A stretch of DNA of 64,000 nucleotides from Kineococcus sp. NBC_00420 (GTDB lineage Bacteria; Actinomycetota; Actinomycetes; Actinomycetales; Kineococcaceae), in contig NZ_CP107930.1 in assembly GCF_036021035.1 (NCBI RefSeq), positions 1,240,001 to 1,304,000 on the forward strand, in the 5' to 3' direction. A program made the position numbers and the translations under genes. Position 1 is the stretch's first letter; each line of letters opens with the position of its first letter. Positions 31,601 through 40,014 of the stretch are shown piece by piece. The notes below the pieces were generated by a model. It saw only the letters and a list, made by a program, of their open reading frames with translations. It did no database searches and was not told where the DNA came from.

Positions 31601-34176
31601 CGACGTTGCTGCCGGTCCGCCTCCCCGGGACCTCCTCCCTCGTCGGACGTCCCCTGACTCCCCCCTCCCCCCGCCGCGGCGAGACAGAACCCTCGGTGCA
31701 GGCCGGGATCCGCCTGGCCGAGGGGCTGGACCGGTTGCGTTCCGGTGGGACGTGGCGCGAGGTCGCCCAGGTCCTCGAGGACGACGGGCAGTGGCTCGAC
31801 CTGCCCGAGTACGTGGCCGGGACCCGGGCCGTCGTCCTCGAGCGCCTCGCCGCGGGGCACCTCGCCGCCGCCCGCAGCTGGCACGACCGGGCCCTGCGCC
31901 GGGTGCCGGAGGGGGCCCCGGTCCCCGTCGACCTCGACCTGCTCCGGGTCGCGCTGCTGGGGGCCTGCGGTCGGCCCGGGGAGGCCGGGGAGCTGTTGAC
32001 GAGGGTGCGGGGCGGGCTGTCGGCGACGTCGTCCCCCGAGCACCAGCTCGCGGTGCACCTCGCGACGGTGACGTGGCTGGTGCAGCAGCTCGACCTGTCC
32101 GAACGCTTCGACGAGGTCGCCCGGCGTTCCACCGCGCTCCTGCACCGCTCCCCGCTGCGGCGTTCAGTGGAGGCCCGCTGGACCGCCGACCTCGTGGTCC
32201 GCGGGCGGCTGGCCCAGCTCGCCGCGGCGACCGACGCCGGGGACACCGTCCGGGTGCGCGAGCGGGAACAGGAACTGCGGGAAGCGCTGGGTCACCCCGC
32301 CCACCGCGCCGGCGGGGCGGTGCAGGAGGCCCAGTTCGACGTCGTCCGCGCCGCCGCGTGGCACCGCCTGGGCCGTAGCCACCGCGCGAAGGTGTTGCGG
32401 CGCAGGGCGGAACGTTGCGCGGCCCGGTTGGACGCCCCGCTCGTGCAGCACCACCTGATGCTGCTGCGGGCCGAGGACCTCGAGGCGAGCGGCGCCTTCG
32501 AGGACGCCGAGCGGCTGCACTGGCTGGCCACGGCCCTGGCCGACCGGCACGGCTGGGCGACCCTGGTGCAGCGCGGGCGCGCCGACCTGAACGCGACCCA
32601 GCCCGCGGGGAGCGGGACCTGGGGGCCGGCGGCCGGTCGTCGCCGGCGGCTGCTCAGCGCGATGCGCGACGTCGGCGACGCGGCCCAGGTCCTGGACCCG
32701 CAGGACGTCGTGCGCCTCGCCCTGGACCAGGCCTGCGGGGTGCTCGGCGCCGACCGCGCGGTCCTCGCCGTCCTCGACGGCGAGGACGAGCTCGTCGTCT
32801 TCGCCGGGCGCACCCGTTCCGGCACCGACCTGGCGCTGGGCACCCCCCTGGACCCGGCCGCGGTCCGGGCCGCGCGGACCGGGCGGCCCGTGGTCCGCGG
32901 GGTGCTGGACGCGCAGGAACAGCGCAGCGCGCACACCCCCGAGGACGTCGCCCGCAGCGTCGTGGCCGTCCCGCTGCTCGTCCGCGGTCGCCGGACGGGG
33001 GTGCTGGCGGCGGTCAGCACCGTCGCCCAGGGCGCCTTCGGCCGGGGGGACGTCGAACTGCTGCAGCTCATCGCGGGACAGGTCGCGGCTTCGCTGGAGA
33101 CGGCCCGGGCGGCCCGCCTGGAGATCGAGGTGCACGGCGCGCAACGCGAGCGCGACCTCGCCGAGGCCGTGCGCCGGCTCACCGAGGAGGTCTCGGGCAG
33201 CCTCGACCTGCCCACCGTGCGCCGTCGGCTGCTGCGCTCCGCGCTGACGGAGCTGCGGGCGGGCCGGGCGGCCCTGGTGCCCGTCGCGGTCCGCTCCACC
33301 GTCGACGTGGACCCGCCCGCGCTGGTGACGGCCGCGGGCGGTACGGCCGTGCGGGAGGTCCCGTGGAGCCGGGACCGGCAGGGCGACCGCGAGTCCGCGC
33401 CACTGCTGGAACGCCCGCTCGCCGCCCACGGCGGCGACCCGCTGCCCGCCCGGCTGCGGGGTCTGCTGGACCTCGGGGGTGACGGCGGGACCGGGGAGGA
33501 GCGGTGGCTGGTCGTCCCCCTGAAGGACCGGACCGGCCTGGTGGCCGAGGCGCTGGTGCTCGTCGGGGGTCCCGAGGGGCCCGCCGCCCGGCTGCACGTC
33601 GCGGAGGCGCTCGCCGCCCCCGCGGCCATCGGCCTGGAGAACGCGCGGCTCTTCGCCCAGGTCGAGCACCTGGCCCGCACCGACTCCCTCACGGGTCTGG
33701 CCACGCGTGGTCACCTGCTGCGCCTGGGTGAGCAGCGCGTGCGGCGGGCCACCCCGGGCCGGGCCGTGGCGGTCCTGATGGTCGACGTCGACCACTTCAA
33801 GTCCGTCAACGACACCTTCGGCCACGCCGCGGGCGACGAGGTCCTCACGGCCGTCGCGCGGCGGCTGCAGCACGAGGCCCGGGAGAGCGACGTCCTCGGT
33901 CGCTACGGCGGGGAGGAGTTCGCCCTCGTCGTCACCAGTCCCGCCCCCGAGGAGGGGTCCGGTCCGCTGGAGGCCCGCGAGGTCGCCGAGCGGCTGCGCC
34001 TGGCGGTGCGCCGCAGCCCCGTGCTGGTGCGGGGCGAGCAGCTGCAGGTCACGGTCAGCGTGGGGGTGGCGCTGCTGCGCGAGGGCGAGCAGCTCTCCGA
34101 CGTCCTGGCCCGCGCCGACAGCGCCCTCTACCGCGCCAAGGCAGCCGGCCGCGACGCTGTCGTCGAAGCCCTCTGA
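28669..34176 (+). CDS. Ser/Thr kinase - AAA ATPase - helical repeat - GAF - diguanylate cyclase megaprotein
   Basis: 1835 residues in one intact frame. Residues ~40-360 are a Hanks-type kinase: Lys73 in the VAIK position (YAIKRQ), HRDVKPAN at 185-192, DLG at 205-207 instead of DFG, and LYSVGALLLECLTGRTP. Residues ~390-650 are a P-loop ATPase (GAAGSGRSS 403-411, Walker B LLVVLDD ~488-493). Residues ~650-1330 are a helical, TPR-like scaffold. Residues ~1345-1490 and ~1510-1680 are GAF domains. Residues ~1680-1835 are GGDEF with DSLTGLATRG, FKSVNDTFGH, active site GGEEF (1747-1751) and the inhibitory RxxD site RESD (1738-1741). It should make c-di-GMP and be product-inhibited. No transmembrane helix is certain apart from a hydrophobic stretch near 880. 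An ATG at 28669 is the first good start. A similar kinase-AAA-GAF layout with a histidine kinase output is known from cyanobacteria; here the output is a cyclase. Confidence 0.92.
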   Translation: MGDTSSIRPAGLEATGPAPHVPGPAPAPGPTIPPDPLRTWTVLRELGRGAGSVVHLAARADVREPGGREYAIKRQRHVTLPPLDQVEADRTLRREAALLASVHHPGLTRVHAVEQVEGRLALVMDAHDGTSLADLLHTPPTPGRPGRGGDAVPASTAPLSLTTSLRLAVDVCDALHALHRNGLVHRDVKPANVLVTRAGRAVLVDLGVAHLENSAPVRPGVHPPGERADGPERRREEDRGGADAASETEVGALHYRSPEQAGVVRSPVDHRSDLYSVGALLLECLTGRTPVEGSDPTQVRRRLGRLRPLDPAVLGPDVPRALGVLLRRLLALDPEDRPASAAAVADELSRIAAGTAPDVALGRRSWVSPADGPLLERGQQTAVLDAAWDTARAGSGGVVVVRGAAGSGRSSLVEHLHRRAGGQGAAAVVLDSTTSPASPLSALRRAMTAGGLSTPPRDGAVSGDGDEQRPQALAEELLQHAARTGPLLVVLDDTEHADASTLAVLRWVAGECADLPLLLVLVDRPRESGGLDPALDSSRTLVIDVPALSDAAARAVVRRRLPGAVLTDSVASALVSRAAGNPGALLALLTALLDDGGLLPDWGHWRLEQAALEAVPVAPGLLAALLRRVEELPAGHRNVLRLAAACGRSVDDHLVLRAASPQLPAEAVRAGLAAGVAVRLLRPRPHGRHEFLHQQVVDAVLDGLDEVERRGLHARLARVLRVDTRAGTECTDREAVFACAHQHLRAGDAVAPADVVAACAVAGVSAARHFAPEAAVGLLQQAVETADGAGLPLDPRLRRLLASCLARTGRHAWAHDHLDHLLRTTTDPLGKAVGLGEIATLHRHERAPGGPARALDAAREGLAQLGSSRPGTRAAWWVFTVVTVAGFVATLLDPRRRRASRHRLDSPREVEENTAEAAHAVLLREAAATDLDRGYPLTALPTALASIAHALRGRRADLARDGRRTLAAALRRLLTGRATLLPVRLPGTSSLVGRPLTPPSPRRGETEPSVQAGIRLAEGLDRLRSGGTWREVAQVLEDDGQWLDLPEYVAGTRAVVLERLAAGHLAAARSWHDRALRRVPEGAPVPVDLDLLRVALLGACGRPGEAGELLTRVRGGLSATSSPEHQLAVHLATVTWLVQQLDLSERFDEVARRSTALLHRSPLRRSVEARWTADLVVRGRLAQLAAATDAGDTVRVREREQELREALGHPAHRAGGAVQEAQFDVVRAAAWHRLGRSHRAKVLRRRAERCAARLDAPLVQHHLMLLRAEDLEASGAFEDAERLHWLATALADRHGWATLVQRGRADLNATQPAGSGTWGPAAGRRRRLLSAMRDVGDAAQVLDPQDVVRLALDQACGVLGADRAVLAVLDGEDELVVFAGRTRSGTDLALGTPLDPAAVRAARTGRPVVRGVLDAQEQRSAHTPEDVARSVVAVPLLVRGRRTGVLAAVSTVAQGAFGRGDVELLQLIAGQVAASLETARAARLEIEVHGAQRERDLAEAVRRLTEEVSGSLDLPTVRRRLLRSALTELRAGRAALVPVAVRSTVDVDPPALVTAAGGTAVREVPWSRDRQGDRESAPLLERPLAAHGGDPLPARLRGLLDLGGDGGTGEERWLVVPLKDRTGLVAEALVLVGGPEGPAARLHVAEALAAPAAIGLENARLFAQVEHLARTDSLTGLATRGHLLRLGEQRVRRATPGRAVAVLMVDVDHFKSVNDTFGHAAGDEVLTAVARRLQHEARESDVLGRYGGEEFALVVTSPAPEEGSGPLEAREVAERLRLAVRRSPVLVRGEQLQVTVSVGVALLREGEQLSDVLARADSALYRAKAAGRDAVVEAL

Positions 34177-34197
34177 CCCCTGACCGCTGGTGGGGGG

Positions 34198-34896
34198 TCA
34201 GACCAGGCTGGACCAGTAGGACCAGAACTTGACCGCGATCATCACGATCACGGCGGCGTAGCTCAGCACGATGAGCAGTCCGCGGAAGTCGACGACCGTG
34301 CGGGCCAGGCCGTGCAGGGCCCGCGGGACGGGGACGAGACCGCGGTCGAGGCCGTCGGCGACGTGGACCCAGAAGGTCGGCACGACCACGCTCCACACGA
34401 CCATGCAGTAGGGGCAGAGGGCGTGGATGGAGTAGAGGCTCTGGGCGATCAGCCAGCCGACGAAGACCGTGCCGAGGGTGATCCCGACGAGGTAGCCGCG
34501 TTCCACCCACCGCGGCAGCGCCGTCCGCGACAGGACGAGCAGGCCGATCAGGAGCGAGAGGGAGAAGGCGGCGATCCCGATGAGCGGGTTGGGGAAGCCG
34601 AAGGCCGCCGCCTGGTCGGTGGCCATGACGCTGCCGCAGGACAGGATCGGGCTGATGTTGCAGCTGGGGGCGTAGTTCGGGTCCTCGGCGAGCTTGAACC
34701 GCTCGATCGTCAGCGTGAAGGCCGCGACGAAGCCGAGGATCCCGCCGACGGTCAGCAGCAGACCGCGGGCGCGCGGGGAGACCGGCAACGCCGACAGGTG
34801 CCCCTCGGGGGCGGCGTCGTGGTGCGTGTGGTCAACGTCGTCGTCGTCGAACCCGTCGAAGGTCTCGTCGTCGACCTGGTGCGTCGTGTCGGCCAT
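34198..34896 (-). CDS. Vitamin K epoxide reductase (VKOR)-family membrane protein
   Basis: 232 residues, with a His/Asp-rich soluble N-terminus and then five hydrophobic segments. The VKOR catalytic pairs are visible: the loop cysteines in CNISPILSCGSVM and the CxxC CPYC in SIHALCPYCMVVW. Bacterial VKORs reoxidise DsbA-type thiol oxidases with quinone, forming disulphides in exported proteins. No dsbA homologue is adjacent. ATG 34896 has a strong GAGGTGAGGA ribosome binding site. The His/Asp segment DDDDVDHTHHD might bind metal but is not a known family feature. Confidence 0.93.
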   Translation of the reverse strand: MADTTHQVDDETFDGFDDDDVDHTHHDAAPEGHLSALPVSPRARGLLLTVGGILGFVAAFTLTIERFKLAEDPNYAPSCNISPILSCGSVMATDQAAAFGFPNPLIGIAAFSLSLLIGLLVLSRTALPRWVERGYLVGITLGTVFVGWLIAQSLYSIHALCPYCMVVWSVVVPTFWVHVADGLDRGLVPVPRALHGLARTVVDFRGLLIVLSYAAVIVMIAVKFWSYWSSLV

Positions 34897-35053
34897 CTGC
34901 GTCCTCACCTCGCGCCTTCCGGGGCAGTGCCCACCCTGTTGCCCACCCTGTCCCAGCATCCTCGACAGCGCTGGACGTCACCTGAACGTCGCGGCCCCGC
35001 CGTGGTCACCGGGTCGAACCTCCCACGTCCACGGTCCCACGGGCCCCGGGCGG

Positions 35054-35066
35054 TAGGTTCGCGGGC
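35054..35066 (+). promoter_or_regulatory. -10 element of hisN (leaderless)
   Basis: TAGGTT (35054-35059) is 7 bases before the GTG at 35067; no Shine-Dalgarno sequence is present. The upstream 34897-35053 region holds a direct repeat of CCCACCCTGT (34930-34955 area) and nothing else I can support. Confidence 0.45.
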
Positions 35067-35897
35067 GTGTCCGCCCCCACGCAGTCCCCCGCCGCGCACC
35101 AGCGTCCGCGCTACGACGACGACCTGCGGCTCGCGCACGTCATCGCCGACCAGGTCGACGGGGTGACCACCGACCGCTTCAAGGCGCTGGACCTGAAGGT
35201 CGAGACGAAGCCGGACCTGACGCCGGTGAGCGACGCGGACCGCGGCGCGGAGGAGCTCATCCGTTCCCAGCTGCGCCGGACCCGGCCGCGGGACGCGGTG
35301 CTCGGCGAGGAGTTCGGGCTGGTCGGGCACGGGGCCCGGCAGTGGGTCGTGGACCCCATCGACGGGACGAAGAACTTCGTCCGCGGCGTGCCGGTGTGGG
35401 CGACGCTCATCGCCCTCGTCGACGACGGCGTCCCCGTCGTCGGGCTGGTCTCCGCACCCGCGCTGGGGCGGCGCTGGTGGGCGGCGACCGGCTCGGGGGC
35501 CTGGACCGGGCGCAGCCTCTCCGCGGCGACGCGGATGCACGTGAGCTCGGTGTCGAACCTCTCGGACGCCTCCTTCGCTTACTCCTCGCTCGAGGGGTGG
35601 GAGAGCCGCGGTGCCCTCGACGGGTTCCTGGGCCTGACCCGCTCGGTGTGGCGGACCCGCGGGTTCGGCGACTTCTGGTCCTACATGCTGCTGGCCGAGG
35701 GCGCGGTCGACATCGCCGCCGAACCGGAACTCGCGCTGCACGACATGGCCGCCCTCGTCCCGATCGTCACCGAGGCCGGGGGCCGGTTCACCTCCCGCGC
35801 CGGCGTCGACGGCCCCTTCGGCGGTGACGCCGTCGTCACCAACGGGCTGCTGCACGCGGACGCGCTGCGCTTCCTCGGGACCCCCGCCCAGCCGTGA
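35067..35897 (+). CDS. hisN: Histidinol-phosphatase / inositol monophosphatase-family protein
   Basis: 276 residues of the IMPase fold. Metal-binding motifs are VLGEEFG (Glu), [14 protein letters not shown] (DPIDGT signature, residues ~95-108) and the C-terminal [19 protein letters not shown]. In actinobacteria the gene next to aroA-rsgA of this type is the histidinol-phosphate phosphatase HisN; a general inositol phosphatase cannot be excluded. The metal-ligand Asp in the last motif is the D of LHDMA. GTG 35067 is leaderless by its -10. The stop overlaps the next start (GTGA). Confidence 0.85.
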   Translation: MSAPTQSPAAHQRPRYDDDLRLAHVIADQVDGVTTDRFKALDLKVETKPDLTPVSDADRGAEELIRSQLRRTRPRDAVLGEEFGLVGHGARQWVVDPIDGTKNFVRGVPVWATLIALVDDGVPVVGLVSAPALGRRWWAATGSGAWTGRSLSAATRMHVSSVSNLSDASFAYSSLEGWESRGALDGFLGLTRSVWRTRGFGDFWSYMLLAEGAVDIAAEPELALHDMAALVPIVTEAGGRFTSRAGVDGPFGGDAVVTNGLLHADALRFLGTPAQP

Positions 35898-36679
35898 ACC
35901 CTGCTGTGAACCCCGTCGTGGACGATCCGCGGGCCCGGCGCCTGCTGGTCTGGGAGGTCGTCGCCGTCTTCGGGGTCTCGCTCGGCATGAGCGGGGTCCG
36001 CGCCCTGGTCCGGTTCGTCGGCATCCTCACCGCCCCCGAGGCCATCAACGCCCAGACCTCCACGGTGCTCGGCAGCTACGCCCCCGACCGGCCGTGGCTG
36101 GACCTGGCCCTGCAGCTCGTCGCGATCGCGGCGGGACTCGCCCCGGTGTTCCTCGTGGGCTACCTGATGGCCCGGGGCGGGGAGTCCCTGCGGACCCTGG
36201 GTTTCGACGGTGCCCGCTTCGGGCGCAACGTCCTCGCGGGTCTGGGTCTGGCCGCCGTCATCGGCGGCTGCGGGCTGGTGCTGTACCTGGGGGCTCGGGG
36301 TGCGGGCCTCAACACCAACGTCGCGGCGTCGACGCTGCCCGACACCTGGTGGGCCATCCCGATCTCGGTGCTGGCCGCCGCGGAGAACGGCGTCCTCGAG
36401 GAGGTCCTCGTCGCCGGGTACCTGCTGCACCGGCTCTCGCAGCTGGGTTTCCGCTGGCTGCCCGCGCTGCTCGTGAGCGCGCTGCTGCGCGGTTCCTACC
36501 ACCTCTACCAGGGGGTGGGCGGGTTCGTCGGCAACGTCGCGATGGGGCTGGTGTTCGGCTGGGTCTACCAGAAGTGGGGGCGGACGACGCCGCTCGTCGT
36601 CGCGCACACCGCCATCGACGTCGTCGCGTTCGTCGGGTACGCGGCGCTGGTCGGGAAGGTCAGCTGGCTGCCCGGCTGA
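35894..36679 (+). CDS. CPBP (CAAX/Abi) family intramembrane glutamic metalloprotease
   Basis: 261 residues with about eight hydrophobic segments. The family motifs are complete: the glutamate pair in [18 protein letters not shown] (motif 1, residues ~160-177), the histidine in [11 protein letters not shown] (motif 2) and the histidine in [14 protein letters not shown] (motif 3). Such proteins are homologues of CAAX prenyl proteases; in bacteria they are linked to bacteriocin self-immunity or protein processing, but substrates are mostly unknown. GTG at 35894 overlaps the hisN stop by 4 bases. Confidence 0.9.
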   Translation: MNPAVNPVVDDPRARRLLVWEVVAVFGVSLGMSGVRALVRFVGILTAPEAINAQTSTVLGSYAPDRPWLDLALQLVAIAAGLAPVFLVGYLMARGGESLRTLGFDGARFGRNVLAGLGLAAVIGGCGLVLYLGARGAGLNTNVAASTLPDTWWAIPISVLAAAENGVLEEVLVAGYLLHRLSQLGFRWLPALLVSALLRGSYHLYQGVGGFVGNVAMGLVFGWVYQKWGRTTPLVVAHTAIDVVAFVGYAALVGKVSWLPG

Positions 36680-36682
36680 GCC

Positions 36683-37555
36683 TCACCCGGGCAGGACGAG
36701 GACCGGCACCGGCGAGTGCCGCAGGATCTTCGTGGCCCGCGAGCCCAGGAACACCCGGGCCACCGGACCCTTGGGCCGCGAGCCCACCACGAGGAGTTCC
36801 CCGGGTTCCCAGTCGACGGCGTCGACGGCCTCCCGCCACCCTCGCCCGGCCCCCACGACGGCGGTGACGTCGGGCGGCAGGGCTCCCTTGCGGCGCAGCG
36901 CCTCGACGCTGCGGTGGGCCTGTTCGAGCCAGGCGTCGAAGACCTCGTCGTCGCCGTCGACGCCGAACCCCGAGCTCCACCCCGTCCGGCTGCGCACCGC
37001 GAGGGTCAGCACCCGCAGCCCCGTCCCGACCCGTTCGGCGAACTGCTGGGCGCGGGCCACGACGAGTTCGTCCTCCCCCGCCGCGGCGCAGGTGACCCGC
37101 TGCAGCGCGAGCGACCCGCCGCGGTAGCCGCGCGGGGCGAGGGCCACCGAGAGCGGTGAGGAGTGCAGCAGCCGGCCCGCGGTGGACCCCACCGTCACCT
37201 GCCCGAGGTGACCGTCGGGCGAGGAGCCGAGCACCAGGACGGCCGCGCCGATGTCGGCCGCGAGGTCGATGAGGCTCGCGGAGACGGACCGTCCCGCGCG
37301 GACGTGGAACTGCACGGTGGCCCCGGGGGCGATCTGGTCGAGGTAGGTCCGGGCCGACCTCTCCGCCTGCGCCGCGAGGGATCCGGACCACTCGACGAAC
37401 TGCGCGTCGGCCTTCGCCGTCGAGGGGGTGTCCCAGGGCTTGGGCAGGACCGTCGCGACGGCCAGCGGGACGCCGAGCGCACGTGCCAGTTGCCCACCGA
37501 GGTTCAGGGTGGCGCGGCCGCCCTTCTCGGGCAGGTAGGCGACGAGGACGGTCAC
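36683..37555 (-). CDS. Tandem universal stress protein (UspA-like)
   Basis: 290 residues with two USP domains. Each ends in the ATP-binding G-2x-G-9x-G(S/T) motif: GSSPDGHLGQVTVGSTAG in domain 1 and GSRPKGPVARVFLGSRATK in domain 2. The first strand is VTVLVAYLP. Tandem, ATP-binding USPs are common in actinobacteria, often in the dormancy or oxidative stress response. GTG 37555 is the only in-frame start near the first strand. It lacks a clear ribosome binding site, and a TACCCT hexamer 48 bases upstream could be its -10. The convergent CPBP gene ends 3 bases from its stop. Confidence 0.9.
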   Translation of the reverse strand: MTVLVAYLPEKGGRATLNLGGQLARALGVPLAVATVLPKPWDTPSTAKADAQFVEWSGSLAAQAERSARTYLDQIAPGATVQFHVRAGRSVSASLIDLAADIGAAVLVLGSSPDGHLGQVTVGSTAGRLLHSSPLSVALAPRGYRGGSLALQRVTCAAAGEDELVVARAQQFAERVGTGLRVLTLAVRSRTGWSSGFGVDGDDEVFDAWLEQAHRSVEALRRKGALPPDVTAVVGAGRGWREAVDAVDWEPGELLVVGSRPKGPVARVFLGSRATKILRHSPVPVLVLPG

Positions 37556-37729
37556 CCGTGGCTGCGCGGGTCGGCCGGCGCGGGACGGTGCTGCACGCGA
37601 CCAGGGTAGCGATCGGCGAACTTCACAGCACGGACACGCTTTCGGCCGCTCCGACGTGCCCGGCTCACCTACCGTGGTGGGTCCGCAGGACATCGACGTC
37701 CGTACTCGATCCCTGAGGAGCCGCACCAC

Positions 37730-38809
37730 GTGAACATCAGCACCTCCGTCTGGCTGACCCTGGCCGTCGCCGTCGTGGCCGCCGTCGTGGCCGCCGTCGT
37801 CGGCGAGCTCGTCGCCCTCGGTGTCCGCCGCCTCGGCCGCAACCACGAGATCCTCGCCACCCTCGCCCAGCGGGGACGGCGACCCCTCGCGGGGTTCATG
37901 GCCACCCTGGCCGCGCAGTGGGCGCTGAAGATCTCCTCCCAGACCGCCGACTGGCAGGGTCCGACGTTCTTCGTCCTGACCCTGCTGACCGTCGCCTTCG
38001 GGGCCTGGCTGGCGGTGGTCGCCGCGAACGTCGTCCAGGACGTCCTGCTGCTGCGCTACCGGATCGACGTCAAGGACAACCGCCGCCAGCGCCAGCGCCG
38101 CACCCAGGTGCAGCTGGTCAAGCGCGTCGCGGTCGCCCTCATCATCGTCGTCGCCGTCGCCTCGATGCTGCTGACCATCCCCGGTGCGCGCGGCGCGGGC
38201 GCCAGCGTGCTCGCCTCCGCCGGCTTGCTCTCGGTGGTCGCCGGCCTGGCCGCGCAGACCTCGCTGGCGAACATCTTCGCCGGGTTGCAGATCGCCTTCA
38301 CCGACGGGATCCGCGTCGACGACGTCGTCGTCGTCGAGGAGGAGTGGGGCAACATCGAGGACATCACCCTCACCTACGTCGTGGTGAAGCTGTGGGACCA
38401 GCGGCGCCTCATCCTGCCCTCCACGTACTTCACGACGACGCCGTTCGCGAACTGGACGCGGAACTCCTCCGACATCATCGGCAGCGTCGACTTCGACGTC
38501 GACTGGACCGTCCCCTTCGACGAGGTCCGTGCCCACGCCGAGGCCTTCGTGACGGCCCACCCGCTCTGGAACGGCCAGACCTACGCGCTGCAGGTGACCG
38601 ACGCGCGGAACTCGTTCGTCTCCTTCCGGGTGCTGGTCAGCGCGAACTCGGGCGGGGAACTCTTCGACCTGCGCTGCGCGGTGCGCGAGGAACTCGTCGC
38701 CCTCCTGCGCCGCGAGCACCCGGGCGCCCTGCCCAAGGTCCGGATGGACACCCCGCGGGCCGTCCACATCCCGCAGCAGGAGGGTCACCGCACCTCACGG
38801 ACGGTGTGA
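37730..38809 (+). CDS. Small-conductance mechanosensitive channel (MscS family)
   Basis: 359 residues. Four N-terminal helices precede the pore helix segment ASAGLLSVVAGLAAQTSLANIFAGLQIAFTDGIRVDDVV, the MscS TM3 plus beta-domain start, with the usual small-residue Gly/Ala packing. The following WGNIEDITLTYVVVKLWDQRRLILPSTYF is also family-typical. The channel releases solutes on hypo-osmotic shock. GTG 37730 has GAGGAG upstream. A TACCGT hexamer at 37670-37675 is a possible -10 with a ~50-base leader. Confidence 0.92.
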   Translation: MNISTSVWLTLAVAVVAAVVAAVVGELVALGVRRLGRNHEILATLAQRGRRPLAGFMATLAAQWALKISSQTADWQGPTFFVLTLLTVAFGAWLAVVAANVVQDVLLLRYRIDVKDNRRQRQRRTQVQLVKRVAVALIIVVAVASMLLTIPGARGAGASVLASAGLLSVVAGLAAQTSLANIFAGLQIAFTDGIRVDDVVVVEEEWGNIEDITLTYVVVKLWDQRRLILPSTYFTTTPFANWTRNSSDIIGSVDFDVDWTVPFDEVRAHAEAFVTAHPLWNGQTYALQVTDARNSFVSFRVLVSANSGGELFDLRCAVREELVALLRREHPGALPKVRMDTPRAVHIPQQEGHRTSRTV

Positions 38810-38880
38810 CGCAGCTCTCAACGCGGCCGGAGCGGTGACCCGCTCAAGGGGTGCCGGGGGGCGCGTCGACACACAGGCAC

Positions 38881-39567
38881 GTGCCCTTCGCCCTGTTGAT
38901 CCCTTCCCTCGGTCTCGTCGCCGCCGCCATCGGCATCCTCACGGGGGTGCCGCAGGTGCTCCGCCTGCTGCGCAGCCCCGACGCCAGTGGCCTGTCCTTC
39001 TCCTCCGCGGTCCTGGGCGTGCTGAGTTCCGGCAGTTGGCTGACCTACGGGTTCCTGCTGCTCGACCCGGCCCAGCTCGTCGCGAACGTCCCCGGGCTCG
39101 CCTGCGCGGTCGTGACCGTCGTCCTCGCCGCCCGTCGTCTCGGCGTCGCCCTGACCCCGGCCCTGGTGTGCGTGGCGGCCTGGGTCCCGCTCGTCGCGGT
39201 GGCGTTCCTCCTCGGGGGTCCGGCCCTCGTCGGCGTGGTCGCCACCGCGGTCTCGCTGGTGAAGATGCTGCCCCAGGTCCGCACCGTCCTGCGCCGCGAA
39301 CCGCTGCACGGCCTCGCGCCCGCGTCGTTCGTCCTGACCCAGCTGTCGGCGACGCTGTGGGCGGTCTACGGCCTCGGGACGCAGCAGCCCTCCGTCGTGG
39401 TCTGCTCCGTCGTCTCCGCCGTGCTGGCCGGGGTGGTCCTCTCGCGGCGCTGCCCGCCCCTGGCGGTCGCGCGCGCCCTGCACGAGGGCCGCTTCGGCGT
39501 CCCGGGCCGCCTCCTCGTCCGCCCGCTGGTCCTGGCCCGTCGGGCCACCCTCACGCTGGCGGCGTGA
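38881..39567 (+). CDS. SWEET/PQ-loop family membrane transporter
   Basis: 228 residues with seven or so hydrophobic segments made of two PQ-loop triple-helix bundles. The first has GILTGVPQVLRLLRSPDASGLSF, the second SLVKMLPQVRTVLRREPLHGLAPASF. This 3+1+3 layout is that of eukaryote-type SWEET sugar uniporters, whereas bacterial SemiSWEETs are single bundles of ~90 residues. The substrate, possibly a sugar or amino acid, is unknown. I chose GTG 38881 because the first helix starts right there; GTG 38851 would add ten hydrophilic residues. Confidence 0.82.
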   Translation: MPFALLIPSLGLVAAAIGILTGVPQVLRLLRSPDASGLSFSSAVLGVLSSGSWLTYGFLLLDPAQLVANVPGLACAVVTVVLAARRLGVALTPALVCVAAWVPLVAVAFLLGGPALVGVVATAVSLVKMLPQVRTVLRREPLHGLAPASFVLTQLSATLWAVYGLGTQQPSVVVCSVVSAVLAGVVLSRRCPPLAVARALHEGRFGVPGRLLVRPLVLARRATLTLAA

Positions 39568-40000
39568 CCGCCTTCACCAGGTGGACCAGGGTGGTGCCGT
39601 GGTCGTCGACGGACTCGCCGGCCCGGACGTAGCCGGCTCGTTCGTAGCGGGCGATGGTCGCCGCGGAATCCCCGCCGGTGAACAACCGCAGCTCGGTGAT
39701 CCCCTGCGGCAGCGCCTCTTCGAGGGCACCGAGCAGGGCGGATCCCAGCCCCTGCCGTTGCTGGTCGGGGGCGACGGCGAGACGCCCCACGTGGGCGGTG
39801 CTCCCCTCGACCCGTCCGCGGACGGCCCCGACGAGGCGGGTGCCGCGCAGGGCGACGAGCACGACCTGTTCCCCGATCGCCGCGCGGACCGCGTCGAGGT
39901 CCTCGCGCAACGGGGGCATGGAGGGGTCTCCGTAGCGCTGGGCCTCGCTGACGAAGGCCGCGCGCTGGACGGTGAGCAGTTCCCCTGCGTCACCGTCCAC
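39551..40000 (-). CDS. GNAT-family N-acetyltransferase
   Basis: 149 residues. The acetyl-CoA binding motif A is GRLAVAPDQQRQGLGSALLGALEEA (Q/R-x-x-G-x-G/A), with motif B-like ARYERAGYVRAGES after it. The N-terminal substrate segment is ELLTVQRAAFVSEAQRYGDP. Acceptor unknown. Typical family starts (L/V-RRA) lie slightly upstream of GTG 40000, so translation may begin at a CTG at 40012 that overlaps the zwf stop region. It is downstream of zwf on the same strand and converges with the SWEET-like gene, overlapping it by 17 bases. Confidence 0.82.
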   Translation of the reverse strand: MDGDAGELLTVQRAAFVSEAQRYGDPSMPPLREDLDAVRAAIGEQVVLVALRGTRLVGAVRGRVEGSTAHVGRLAVAPDQQRQGLGSALLGALEEALPQGITELRLFTGGDSAATIARYERAGYVRAGESVDDHGTTLVHLVKAVTPPA

Positions 40001-40014
40001 CGCGCGCCGCAGGA

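Noticed and set aside
28609-32145. 1178-residue ORF on the minus strand
   Set aside because: Antisense to the kinase-GGDEF gene; repetitive Gly/Arg/Val composition without domains, produced by high GC.
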